A DNA stretch of 64,000 nt from Mesostigma viride (Eukaryota > Streptophyta > Mesostigmatophyceae > Mesostigmatales > Mesostigmataceae): NCBI GenBank assembly GCA_009746045.1, contig RPFO01000114.1, forward strand, positions 1,700,411-1,764,410. Reading direction: 5' to 3'. The position numbers were made by a program, and so were the translations under genes. The notes under the pieces were generated by a model. It had not been told where the DNA came from. It saw nothing but the letters and a program-made list of their open reading frames with translations, and made no database searches. This document shows positions 27,901-39,900 of the stretch, piece by piece (the stretch's first letter is position 1; each line of letters starts with the position of its first letter).

Positions 27901-30900
27901 TCATGCGTGCTTGCAAGGAGGTCGCGGTTCGGTATCGTTGGGGAAGTTGGGGGGTTGAGTATCCACAACTGCGATGCAAGCGTCTAGGAGTAGGTTGTGC
28001 CCGTTCCTGAGTACCATCCCCACCGTTTTCGCCTCCTGGCCCGTTCTCGTCCCCTACCCCCTACCCCCTAACCCCAAGCCTGAAGCCTTTTCCCCAGCTT
28101 TTTGGTGAAGTGCATGTTTCTGTTTGGCGTGGTCGTTACGCTGTCCATGTCGTGTAGTGTTGGCTACACTAGTTTCGAAGCGTCCGTTGAAATATAATAG
28201 GTTTGTGTCAGCGTTGTATATTGGCAAACTTCCAAACCTGACTGATGATTGGATTCTTTTCCACAGCGCGTAGAACCCTGGTCAATCTGTACCTAAATTA
28301 CTTATACCCGAACCACACACATTTTAACAGAGACCCTGTGGTGGTAGAGGTAACACGATAGGACATGGGCAGCACGCTTCGGCACCATACCCCTTTGAAG
28401 CCTTTTTCTCCCTGTTGGCCCCCTTCAGCTCCCCTCTATTAATGTTTTCACAACTCCCCATTCAAATGCCTGTGTCTGCCACCCGCCCGTTCCTGTGGCA
28501 CAGGACGCGGGCGCAGTTGCGTCGGTGCTGACGGCGAGCCAATTCACTCTGAGTGACGTGCCGGGGCCATACAACGTGCCAAGTAAGCTGGGGAGGGGCA
28601 AGGGAAGCATGCTGTTGTGCGGGGAGAGAGGAGAGGGGAGCACGCTGTTGTGCGTGAGAGAGGGAAGGCGATCATGTGATTGAGCGTGTGTGGGGAGAAA
28701 AGCTAAGCATGTTGTTCGCTATCTTGGATCACGAGGTCATGCAAGATATTCCTTGGTGATTTCTCGCCATAGGTCGTACTGTTTATGTGCAAGCCCCCCT
28801 GCACGTGCATCTGTGTAGACTCTGAGGCGCTGCAGAGGGAAGATCGGAGAAAATCATTACGGACAAGGTTGGTTTTGGGGGGGTGCATGAAGGCGAGAGC
28901 AAGTGGGATTCCAGAAACCAACGGAACGGCGCCAGCTGTGGTATATAGCAGGATATGTTAGTATATATTCTTAGCAGTATATGTTAGTATATTTACTTAG
29001 CTATCTGCTCATTTTATAGTTATGTTGCGGCGGGCTCAAGGGGGGCCGATCTGCCGCCTCTACTGTACGTCACCTACACCATGTGAGGTGCTTGTGTTAC
29101 ATAGGACTCGAGTAGAAGGGGACCGGCGTCGCGCCGGTACTAGTGCCTACTGTCAACCGTGCCCGCCCTTTTGAGGGGGGCGCGGCACCTTGAGACAAGT
29201 GCTTTGTTATTCATTTTCACGCCGTACTTAGAGTGGTGTGGTGAATGTAGGGAGGCCTTTTTGCAGCTCCAACTCACCCACCCTCGCTGCTATTGGGGAC
29301 AAGATTGGACCAATGGGGCATGTGATGGGCCCCAGCATGGTGAACTCTCTAATTTTACAATGACTTGTACGATGATTTTAGGTTGTGGGTAGGCTCAACT
29401 GCCAAAGCCTGCACACGCTTATTGTAATAAATAGTTTCTCTGGTAGGAAGGCACTCCGTTGGACCTTAGCTTCAGCACCTATTAGGTGCTGTTTTGGGGG
29501 CTGAATGGGTGAGGAGGACCCAGCACTAATAACCCTGCGTGCTCGGCCCCGCAAGTAGTTGTGGGTTGCTGTAGGAGATGACGTCGTGGTTCACAATACT
29601 CACTGATGGCATGTTGGTCTCAGCAGCATTGTGAGGGTTGAATACAGCCCTTATGATCATGTTGGCAGCATCTGCGGACATCGTGTGCAGGCATCGGCGA
29701 GTAGTGACAGCAGCATGTGTGATTCTTGGTTGCGGATATGATAGTAGTATTGAAAAACAGTTTCGCTAGGCCAACTCTTTGTCATGTACTGGCCGGGTAT
29801 TGTGTAGCCTTGTTTCCCTGGGGTTATCAGTGATGCATGTTGCTCATTGCTGTTTGTATTTCTAGGTGCTTTATGCAGAGGTAGGTTTACGTATCCCTCC
29901 TTGTTCCTCCCCTGCCTGCCCCGCCCTCCGCCAGAGGCGCTGTCCGCCCCGTTCTTCGTCATCCTGCGCACGTTTGCGGACGCGGTGGACCACCTGGTGA
30001 CGACCAAGGGCATTAACACGCAGCTGGCACTGCCCGCGCTGGTCAGCGGTGCGTGGGTGGTTCATGGGAATAATGGTGGGGAGATGGGGTGACGAATGCT
30101 GGTGATATCTGTCAGCGATGGGTGGATGGTGGGGTGACGGATGCTGGTGTAGGTCGGATATGAGGGGATGTATCCTGGTGTATGATTAGGGCAGCATGTG
30201 TCCTGGTGTACGGTAGATTTGGATGACATATCTTGGTCCATTTGGGGAGTGAGGGCATGCGTGCTGGTGTGTGCGGGTGGTGCGGTGACGGATGCTGGTG
30301 TGTGCGGGTAGTGTGGTGACGGATGCTTGTGTGTGGGGGTAGTGCGGTGACGGATGCTGGTGTATGGGGGTAGTGGGGTGACGGATGCTGCCCGTTTTAG
30401 TCAGTGGTGACGGCCTCCACGGTTCATCTGCACGTGCTGTGACTATGGTATATGGCCCAAACAAGGTGTCACCTCCGTGAACCCTAGTTAATGGATGTTG
30501 TCATGGAAGTTGTGTAGGAGATGGCATGACCGGGGGTGGTGGCATCGAGCAGGTGTGCTTGCAAGGTTGTGGGGGTTATGCTGGCGCTGCCCGTCAGGTG
30601 TGCGTGGAGCATGGGACCGGGGCTGGTTGCGTGTAGTGTGCATTGTTGTTTGGCGGCCGCCATGGCGTTGGTTCACTTGCAGGGGTGTGCGTCTAGGTAC
30701 AGGTCTACGGCTGCATTGGCTAGGGGTCGGGGTTGTGAAAAGGATGGTGACTGGCTGGGAGCAGGGAGGGGTTTGTGTCGCGATAGGGGTGCTTTCATGC
30801 CCATCGTGCTGGTGACAACATGGGTCGGGATGCAGTGGAAGTCAGTGGGATCCTGTGCCAAGAGGCAGTTCCAGCGTTCGGCAAGCTGACTTGCCGATCA

Positions 30901-33900
30901 TCGGTAGCCGGAATGCTGGCCTAGTATATCGATGCAGGCATGACGATTATCATCGATGAAATCCTCCCAGCTCCATGGGTCCATGCATAACCTGGAAGTA
31001 TCTAACGCACGGGCCCTGTCGCGTTTGTAGATATTCTTCTGGCATGGCTGCCCACACCCAAAATGGACTCATGCACGCGGCATCGTTATCCAAGCCAAAG
31101 CTGTGATGCTTCTCTGTGAGAGGTGGCGATTGTAACAAGAGGCCTCAAGTGTCTTTTTCATAGGAACCAGAGGCCGGGCATTTCGCGTATTTATTAAGGT
31201 CATGTTTTTTGCCCCTATCTGTTAAGGTGTCTTAGACTATGTCGGGGCATCTACTCTGTCCTAACTGCTACTCAATCGTGCTTCTCACCGTGCTCTTTCG
31301 TGGCATTCTTATTTCCTTTTTCCCTTACTGGGATGGCGGGTGCTTCCTTGATGTCGTCTCACCAGGCGCGGGCCCACCCTACTTCCCCCAAGGTGTGTGG
31401 CTGTTCACTGGCTGGCTACTGCTCTCTCCCGCACACACGCCCGCTCCTATAAAATGTGGAGTCCAACCATCGCTGCCGTGATGGGCGCGATCGGTGAAGT
31501 ACCGTAAGGTTGCCACAGACCAATCCTGCATCATGGATGCCGAACCGGTCTTATAACAAAACGATTACGAGTTTATGTAATCAAGTTGTTCAGTGCCCAC
31601 CTTTACTCTTTCGGACCCTCGTCATGAATGCCGAGTCCTCACATAACTCATCCCAAAGGTGTGATGCTCTTACCCAATCCCAAAGCCGTAGTCGTATTAC
31701 GTAGTGACCTGGTGGCGCCGATGTTTAGAGCTTTGTGTTTTCTTTCCCCATGAAAAGTGCTATTCATCGTGCGGGCAACACTCATGCGTGGGATGGGCCA
31801 GTTAGGCCCAGCCTTGACCCCCACTCCTCATCGCGTGCATCCCATGGTTACCCTAGGCAGCCGTCCTGCTCTGTGAACTGGGAAATCGCGCCCATGCAGT
31901 TTTGCCCCGTTTCCTCGTCCCCTCGCCCGCCCCCCCCCCCTTCTTTGACGATACCTGTAAACCCACCTATGATGCCAGTAAACACGAAGAGAATCCGGAT
32001 GGGAAAGGGGCAATGGGGAGGGGTAGGGGAATGTGGGAAAGGGAGTAGGAAACGGGAAGGGGGGGGTGGCGGAGAGGGAAGCATTAGGCGAGGTGGGGAA
32101 TGCGAGGGGCCGGATGCGAGTCTGCGACACAGGGGCCGCAAAGAAGACATAAAACGGGAAAAGGGTACACAAGGAAGGGTAGATAAGGAGATATGAGGGG
32201 CAGGATGGGGCGGGCTGGGCCAGGACGGGCGGCAAGGGGGGATGGTGGCCCTCCTACTCACAGAGTTTCCTACCTTACTCACCTCTTTTCTTCTTTTTGA
32301 CATCCCTCCACCCAATGGCATCGGTCATCCCCCCCTGGCACCATCCCTGCATCAACAATGTGCTATTGATAACCCTACCCAGACGCGGTCGAGCTTGAGG
32401 TGACGGAAGTAGAAATGCGCCTCTTTGACCCGGACGGCACGATCGAGAGCGACATCGCGTGTGACGCTGGCCAGGCGGTCTACAACCCCCTCAACTACCC
32501 TGGCCTCATGCAGGGCAACACCACAAGTGTGACAGCGGCCAGCGTGGTGGCGCAGACGATCGGGCCGGTGCCGCTCTGCGCATCGCTGGACTCGTGCGGC
32601 GAGTGCCTGGTGGTGGGACAGATGGCATCGGCACGGGACTTGGTGAGGAAACGGGGGGGGGGGTTGATGAGGAATGGTGGTTGGGTTTGGTGAGCAATGG
32701 GTGGCGGGTTTGGTGAGGAGTGGGGGGTGCGTTTGGTGAGGAATTGGGGGGCGGGTTTGGTGAGGGATGGGGGTAGCGCTTGGTGAGGAATGGGGGTTGG
32801 GTGTGGTGAGGGATGGGGGTAGCGCTTGGTGAGGAATGGGGGTTGGGTGTGGTGAGGGATGGGGGTAGCGCTTGGTGAGGAATGGGGGTTGGGTGTAGTG
32901 AGGTGGGGGGGCGGGTTTGGTGAGGAATGGGGGTAAGGTTTGTGAGGAATGGGGGTTGGGTGCGGTGAGGGATGGGGGGGCGGGATTGTGAGGAATGTGG
33001 GTAAGGTTTGGTGAGGAATGGGGGTTGGGTGTGGTGAGGGATGGGGGGGCGGGTTTGGTGAGGGATGGGGGGGCGGGTTTGGTGAGGAAGGGGGGCCCTT
33101 GCTGTAATTTTGCAGGGCAGCACTCTAAATTGGTTGTATAAACACTATATCTTCTTACTTGTGTCTATATATATAGTATATCTTCTTACCTGTGTCTTTA
33201 TACACTACTATATCTTCTTACTTGTGTCTATATATACTTTATCTTCTTACTTGTGTCTGATCCGCTCACTATTTCTGTAGTAAATATAGAGAGTAAAGTG
33301 TTTAACACCAAACGTGAGCACTCGTAGTTGCATACCTCTGGGATGAGCACATCGTATCAATGTTTTGGCGTCTTTCCTTGGTACCCGGCCGAGCCTGTTT
33401 CATGCAATCCAGCTAACCACGCGAAAGACATCCTAAACAGATTTGTAAACCCCTTTTTCTCCCCCTCCCCCTCCCCACCCCCCACCCCCAATAACAATGC
33501 CCTCAGGCAAGCCTAAGAGGCAAAGTGGCGTACCTTTTCGAGGACGACTTCCCCTGCGTGCACGAGTACGGCATGCTGACCGAGATGGTGGAGGAGGCCG
33601 GGGCGGTCGCGCTGGTGCTCGTCAACGACCGAGACATGACCGCCACGATGATTCGGTAGGGAGGGCACATCGCTTAAGTCGGTAGGGAGGGTACAGGAGG
33701 ATGGGGTGGGAGGGCAGAGGACGTTGGGGCGGGAGGGCAGAGGACGATGGGGTGGGAGGGTAGAGGATGATGGGGTGGGGTGGGCACACGTTGTCATAAT
33801 TTTTGCGAGTGCAAGATGAGGGCATGGATGCGTTAGTTGCGCTTCAATGACCGAGACATGACCGCCGAGACAATGCAGTACATGGTCCGGAAGAGGGAGA

Positions 33901-36900
33901 TATGTACAAAGAGAATACGATGGCGATGTAGAGAGGGCGGGGAGCCATGTTCAGATGTCCGCGGGTCGCGACAGCGGGTGCGCCAGCGATTGAGACGTGC
34001 CACCACCACGGACTTTACGGTACGGAGGGACGGCGTAAGAGGGGCTGGTTTCCGCTCTTGTTTAGGGTAGCTCTTGTTAAAGGGCGCTCTTGTTAAGGGT
34101 AGCTGTTGTTTAGGGTAGGATGCGGATGGTAGGACGCGGAGGGCAGAGAATGATACAGTCGGGGGGGCAGAGGAGGATTAATGAACGCATAGACTGCGTC
34201 ATGTGAGCAGAGGGGGATGGCGCACACAGGGCACAGGGTAATGTTCTTACGAGCAAAGCATGAGCGCAGGTGGGCATCGGGTGCTCAAGAACTACCGTTT
34301 TCACATTGCTGCGGGCATGGTACTTTGGATGGCTACCGTGTCAGGGCCACACTTGCCCTTGTCTGGCTTTCCAACGCTTGCCCTTGCCGGGGTTCCCAAC
34401 CCCTTGCTCACATGGGGGGACCCTTACTCCCAGGAAGCGGAAAGCCAAGAGCGCCTGCCTAGTACTAACGAAAGTCGTCGTTTGCCACGCCCCCCTCGCA
34501 CGCGCACTTGCCCTCTGTCTTGCCCTTTCTCTCACCCTCTCGCTTGCCCTTTTTCTCGCCCTCAGACATGCGGGCGTCCTCGCCCTCGCTTTCTGATCTT
34601 TTCACACCGTAATCCTTTCCCCCCCACATCTCCCCCCCCCCTTCCCCCCCCACACACCTCCCCCCCCTCCCTAACCACTACCAACCCCCCTACCAACCCC
34701 CCTCCCGCACCCCCCCTCAGTGCGGCAACGGGCCGCGCGGGCATCCCGTCGTTCAACATCCCCAACCATTGCAGCACGCGTATCGAGGAGAACCAGACGA
34801 TCCTCTTCTCCCTACCGGCACTCGTGGACGGCATGGCGGGCGACGTGGACGACCTCATCACAGGTGGGTTGATAGGGTGGATGACCTCACCATAGGTGGG
34901 TGGAGTGTCGATGACCTCACCACAGGTGGGTGAAGGAGATGACCTCACCACATGTGGGTGGATGGGGTGGATGACTTGTATATCAGGTGGGTGGGCGGGT
35001 GATGTCTGATCAGGTGGGGGGAGCTCCTCGTGTCAGATGTGGATGACCTCAGCTCACGGGGGTGGGTGACATTATACTAAGTAGGTAAATGACCTCATAG
35101 CAGGTGGGCATGTAATTTTATGTTCATGTTGGTTGATGACCTCAGATCAGGTGGGTAAATTCCGCATCACAGATTTGCGTTTGCGGTTATCCGTTCCCAT
35201 GTCTACTTGCAGTGCTGGTGCTTCCTACTTGAGTGAGCATTATGCGACCTTTGCCCCCCCGATAGTGGCATGTCAATATTGATAGCTTTTTCTTTTAAAA
35301 CTATCCATCATCTGGAGCCCCGCCCTGGCCCTCCCTTACACCACACCACACCACACCACACCACACCACACCACCCCTCCCATTCCCCACCACCCCTCCC
35401 ATTCCCCACCACCCCTCCCCTTCCCCACCACCCCTCCCCTTCCCCACCACCCCAGATCCAACGCCTTCCCACCACCCCCTGCCTGGCCTCTTCCCCTCTC
35501 CTCCTGACCGTGCCCTTTCCCCACTTCCCCCCCCCCCGACCCCACCTCGCCGCGGCCTCTTCCCCTCTCCTCCTAAACCTGCTCTTTCCCCACTTCCCCC
35601 CCCCGACCCCACCTCGCCGCGGCCTCTTCCCCTCTCCTCCTACACCTGCCTTTTCCCCACTTCCCCCCCCCCCGACCCCACCTCGCCGCGGCCCTTCAGC
35701 GGAACGGCAGCTGCAGCTCATCTCGACCACCAAGGTGCTGCTGCCCAAGCGGCTGCGAGGGGTCTACCCGGCGGGTCAGACCGCGTACACGCCAAAGTGG
35801 TCCCAGGCGGTCGTGGGCGATGTGGAGGTTTGTGTATAGAGCGGGGCTGATTCTAGCTTGGTTAATGACTGTGAGCTTGGCTAATTCTAGCTTGGTTAAT
35901 ATATCTCTGTACTGGCCTAGTGTGTCGTAGTATCCCGCTTTGTGCGGACCCGAATCCAACGTGCGGGCAAGTGCTGTTTGCCATTTCAAGCATGGCCATG
36001 ATGTTCCTAAGCTCCTTTTTACCCTTCCTCGCACCTTGCCCAGATGTCTATCTATCATATTCAGATATTCTATCAGATCTGTAGCTGTGCGTCTCTGAGC
36101 GTTTGAGGTTGGGTAATGTCGCCGCTCATAATTGGCTTCGGGTCACCTTTCGCGGGAGGTCCTCATTGGCGCCGTTCCTGGAAAAGCGGGTCGGTGTGGC
36201 CCCTATGGTGGGCGACAGCCGAGCATGAGCCACCTTACCGCTAGAATATGCATGCGTGATACGCAATACACACTCAAGTACTGTGTTTTGGCATTCAAGT
36301 ACTTGCTTCGCACCAACGCACGCTGTTCACCACCAGCTCACCACCAGTCCACTGGAGACCATCCGTCCTTTGATGTTCGCCAATCTGCCGACAGTCCGAG
36401 TTGGCGAGCGGTCCGCTGAACAAGTGAACAGTTTGGGACGGAAAATTAGCTCGGCCCCGTTCGGCCAGGGCCCCAACCTTCATCGACCCAGCTCACTTCC
36501 TGTTCTCTGCCCCGTGGGAATCGCGCGTATTGATCTTCTTCTCCCACTACCACCCACCGGTCTTTCGCTACCAGATCCTGATCCCGTTTGCTAAGTACAA
36601 TGACCCATTGACCTGTTGCCATGGGTCCTATCTGACGTCATTTGTATCAACGGCATTTGCATCATCATCTCATCAAATCCTCCCCACGTCTCTAATGCCC
36701 CCCACCCCCCCTTATCCCCAGATCCTCATCCCCTTTGCCGAGTGCAACGACCGTGCCACCTGTTCTCTGTGCGACCGCCTCGAGAGTCAATTCCACAACA
36801 CGGCCGAGTACATCCGCGGGCGCATCCTGCTCTTCCGCGAGTACCAAGGCGTGTGCCTGCGGCCTTTGTCGAACATATTGAGGTGCGTGCACGTACGACG

Positions 36901-39900
36901 GTGTGTGCCTGCGGCCCTTGCCTGGCAGCTAAGGGAAGCGATGTGTGGAGAAGCAACTGCCTGCGCCCCACTCTCCAAGCTACTGATTTGCGCATAGAAC
37001 ACAATGAACGTCATCTCAGGGAAATGGTATAGGTTGTGGGTTGTTTATACGGTGGTGGCTGTACGGGGGTGGCAACATGGGGGATGACTCCTGCCTGCCC
37101 CCCGCCTATGTACCTTATCTTTTAAGTAGTCTATTGCATCATCCTCTTTCATCTTATGGATTACACATTCTTTATATCTTTTTCCATTCTCTCCTACGTA
37201 GACCGTATCCATGTCATCCTCTTAATACTTCCTCGGCCACCAGGCTTGGAAAGGAGGATGGCGCATCAGCAGTCTACGCCCATGTGTGTTGGCACTCCCT
37301 CTGCTTATATAGATCTCATCTACTGCCTGAAGCATCGCACCCACTGCCCCACGCATCGCACCCACTGCCCCACGCATCGCACCCACCGCCCCACGCATCG
37401 CACCCACCGCCCCACGCACCTCACCCACTGCCACCCACTCTACTGCCCCCTGTAACCCTAAACCCTAAACCCTAAACCCTTAACCGTAAACCCTAAACCC
37501 TAAACCCTAAACCACCCACGTCATCTCTACTCTGTGTCACACAAGTTTGCTCAGGAGAATGGCGCGTCACGGCTCCCTTGTGTCGTGACAGGCTCATCGC
37601 TGACAGATCATTTTCACTGCCACCTGTCACCATCGGAACTGGATATCGTCCAGGTTTGCGCAACAGAATGGCGCGTCGGTATCCCCTTGTCTTGTTGACA
37701 TGTTCTCGTCCCGGCCCATGCCATGCCTCTGGTCCCTTGCCGTTGCGGCTGCCAGGTTTGCGCAGGACAACGGCGCGTCCGCGATCCCTTTTTGTCGACC
37801 TGCGTTTCGATGATCTCATCTCCGACACCCTCTACCCATCCCCTGTTGCCTCATCCTATGCTCCCATACCTCGCAGGTTTGCGCAGGAGAACGGCGCGTC
37901 CGCGGTCCTGTTCGCCAACGACGAGGACGAGGTCCTCACGCTCACGCACACGCGCGCAACCACCGAGATCACCATCCCCTCCTTCAACGTCGCCTTCTCC
38001 ACGGGCAAGGCACTCGCGGACGCCGCCCTGCGGGACAACCTCAAAGTGACGCTCGTTCTCCCCCAGGTCGTCAACGGTGCGTGCGTGCGGTTCTTGGGTG
38101 GGCACCACATTGGTATATTTATTGGGTGCTGTATGTTATGAAACATTTGGCCACTTGTAGCCATTGGTAGCCGTTTGTAGCCGTTTGTAGCCATTTGTAG
38201 CCGTTTGTAGCCATTGGTAGCCGTTTGTAGCCATTTGTAGCCGTTTGTAGCCATTTGTAGCCGTTGGTAGCCATTTGTAGCCATTTGTAGCCGTTTGTAG
38301 CCATTTTTTGTCAACGGTGCACGGGTGCATTTCTTCGATGATAAACTGTACAGTGAAGTGGGTGTACGCTGTAGTCGTGTATTGTATATCGGGTACCTGT
38401 CCATGGGCGAACGTAGCGCTGCATTTCAACCTCAAAGTCACACGCGGGCTGCCCCAGGTGGTCAATGGTGTGTGGGTGCAAGGATATGTGCTCGTGAGAC
38501 ATCGGCGCGTAGAAAGCATAAGTGAGCGGCTCCTACAACTTGGCTGCCCGTTGTCTTGATACGTAGGTATAGGTGTCCAACGGTACGCCCTGCGTCTTTT
38601 CTGAACGTGGCTGCAACCTGACGTCTGCTTGCCCTGGGATGGAGTTGGCCATGTGCCCCAAGCAAGTACGATGGTTCGGACCGTGAGGGTACCGACCGTG
38701 ATTTTGCCATCCATGCTGCCTTGCACCCTCACGCTGGGCCCCACACCCGTGCTGGCTCACACCCTCACCCTTACCCTTGCACTCGGAGCGCTCTTACCTT
38801 CATGCTGTACTGCACCCTCCACCCCCACGCTGCTCCACAACCCCATGCTGGCCCTCACACCCCCAGGCGTGGCCAAGGACTTGGTGGGAAGCTTCTCGGC
38901 CGCGGAGGACGCGCTGAGGGATGGGGGATACCAAGGTGAGACCGGACGCTCGCTCACCTTTCCTTCTCGCATCCCTTCCTGTCCCTTTCCTTCCCTTGCT
39001 TTTCTCACTTCAGATCAGCCAAGCTTTTGCACAGGGATGCTTTTTTAAAGATAGTTTTTTTGTTTCCAGAAAGTCTCGGAAGCCGTGAACGTAAGAGACA
39101 GTAGCGTGAACAATAATGAAATAAGCATCAGCCTTGCATGCATACGGTGTATCTTTTGCGGTGTGTTTGTTGCACCCCTCGATAGCGCCTTGCAAGACGA
39201 TTAGCCGCCCGTGCTTCTAGTTAAGGTTTTTGCGTCATGATACTGATAGCACTGATACCTTAACTTAAGGTCATGACGCTGATAGCCATGATACCAATAG
39301 CACTGAAAGCCACCTGAAGCGATGATCCTTGTGCAACACGGCCACCCTGCACACAACCCTGAGTGACGGTAGATTTGGAACCCGATGTCACGATTGATAT
39401 GGAACCGTAGGTAACAACTGATAGTAACCCGAATTCACGATTGATATGGAACCGTAGGTAACAACTGATAGGAACCCGATGTCACGATTGATATGGAACC
39501 ATGAGTAACAACTGATAAGGAACCAGATGGAACGATTGATATGGAACCATGGGTAACAAGTGATAAGGAACCAGATGGAACGATTGATATGTAACCACTG
39601 CTGACAACCGATAAGGAACCAGATGTATGGGCATGCCACCACTGGTCCGGTTCCCCACACCTGGGCTGCATCGGTTCCCCCCCCCATCCCCCCCACCCCA
39701 GATTCCGTCTACTCTGGCATCAACGGCGCCGCGCCCCCCGCCCCGCCGGCCGCCCCTGCTTCCACCCGCGAGGCCAACAAGCGCGCTCTGATTGCTTGCG
39801 TAGTCACCGCAGGCGTGTGCGCGCTCATCGCGGCCGCCGTTGTTGCCTACAAGCGCCACCGCAGGCGCCGGCTCAACGCGTTCAACCAGTTCGATGCCTC

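Noticed and set aside
36470-36571. Extra exon between exons 13 and 14 (FIDPAHFLFSAPWESRVLIF)
   Set aside because: Exons 13 and 14 already join in phase and the repeat pattern needs nothing between them; no good donor follows the stretch. It remains possible as an alternative exon.
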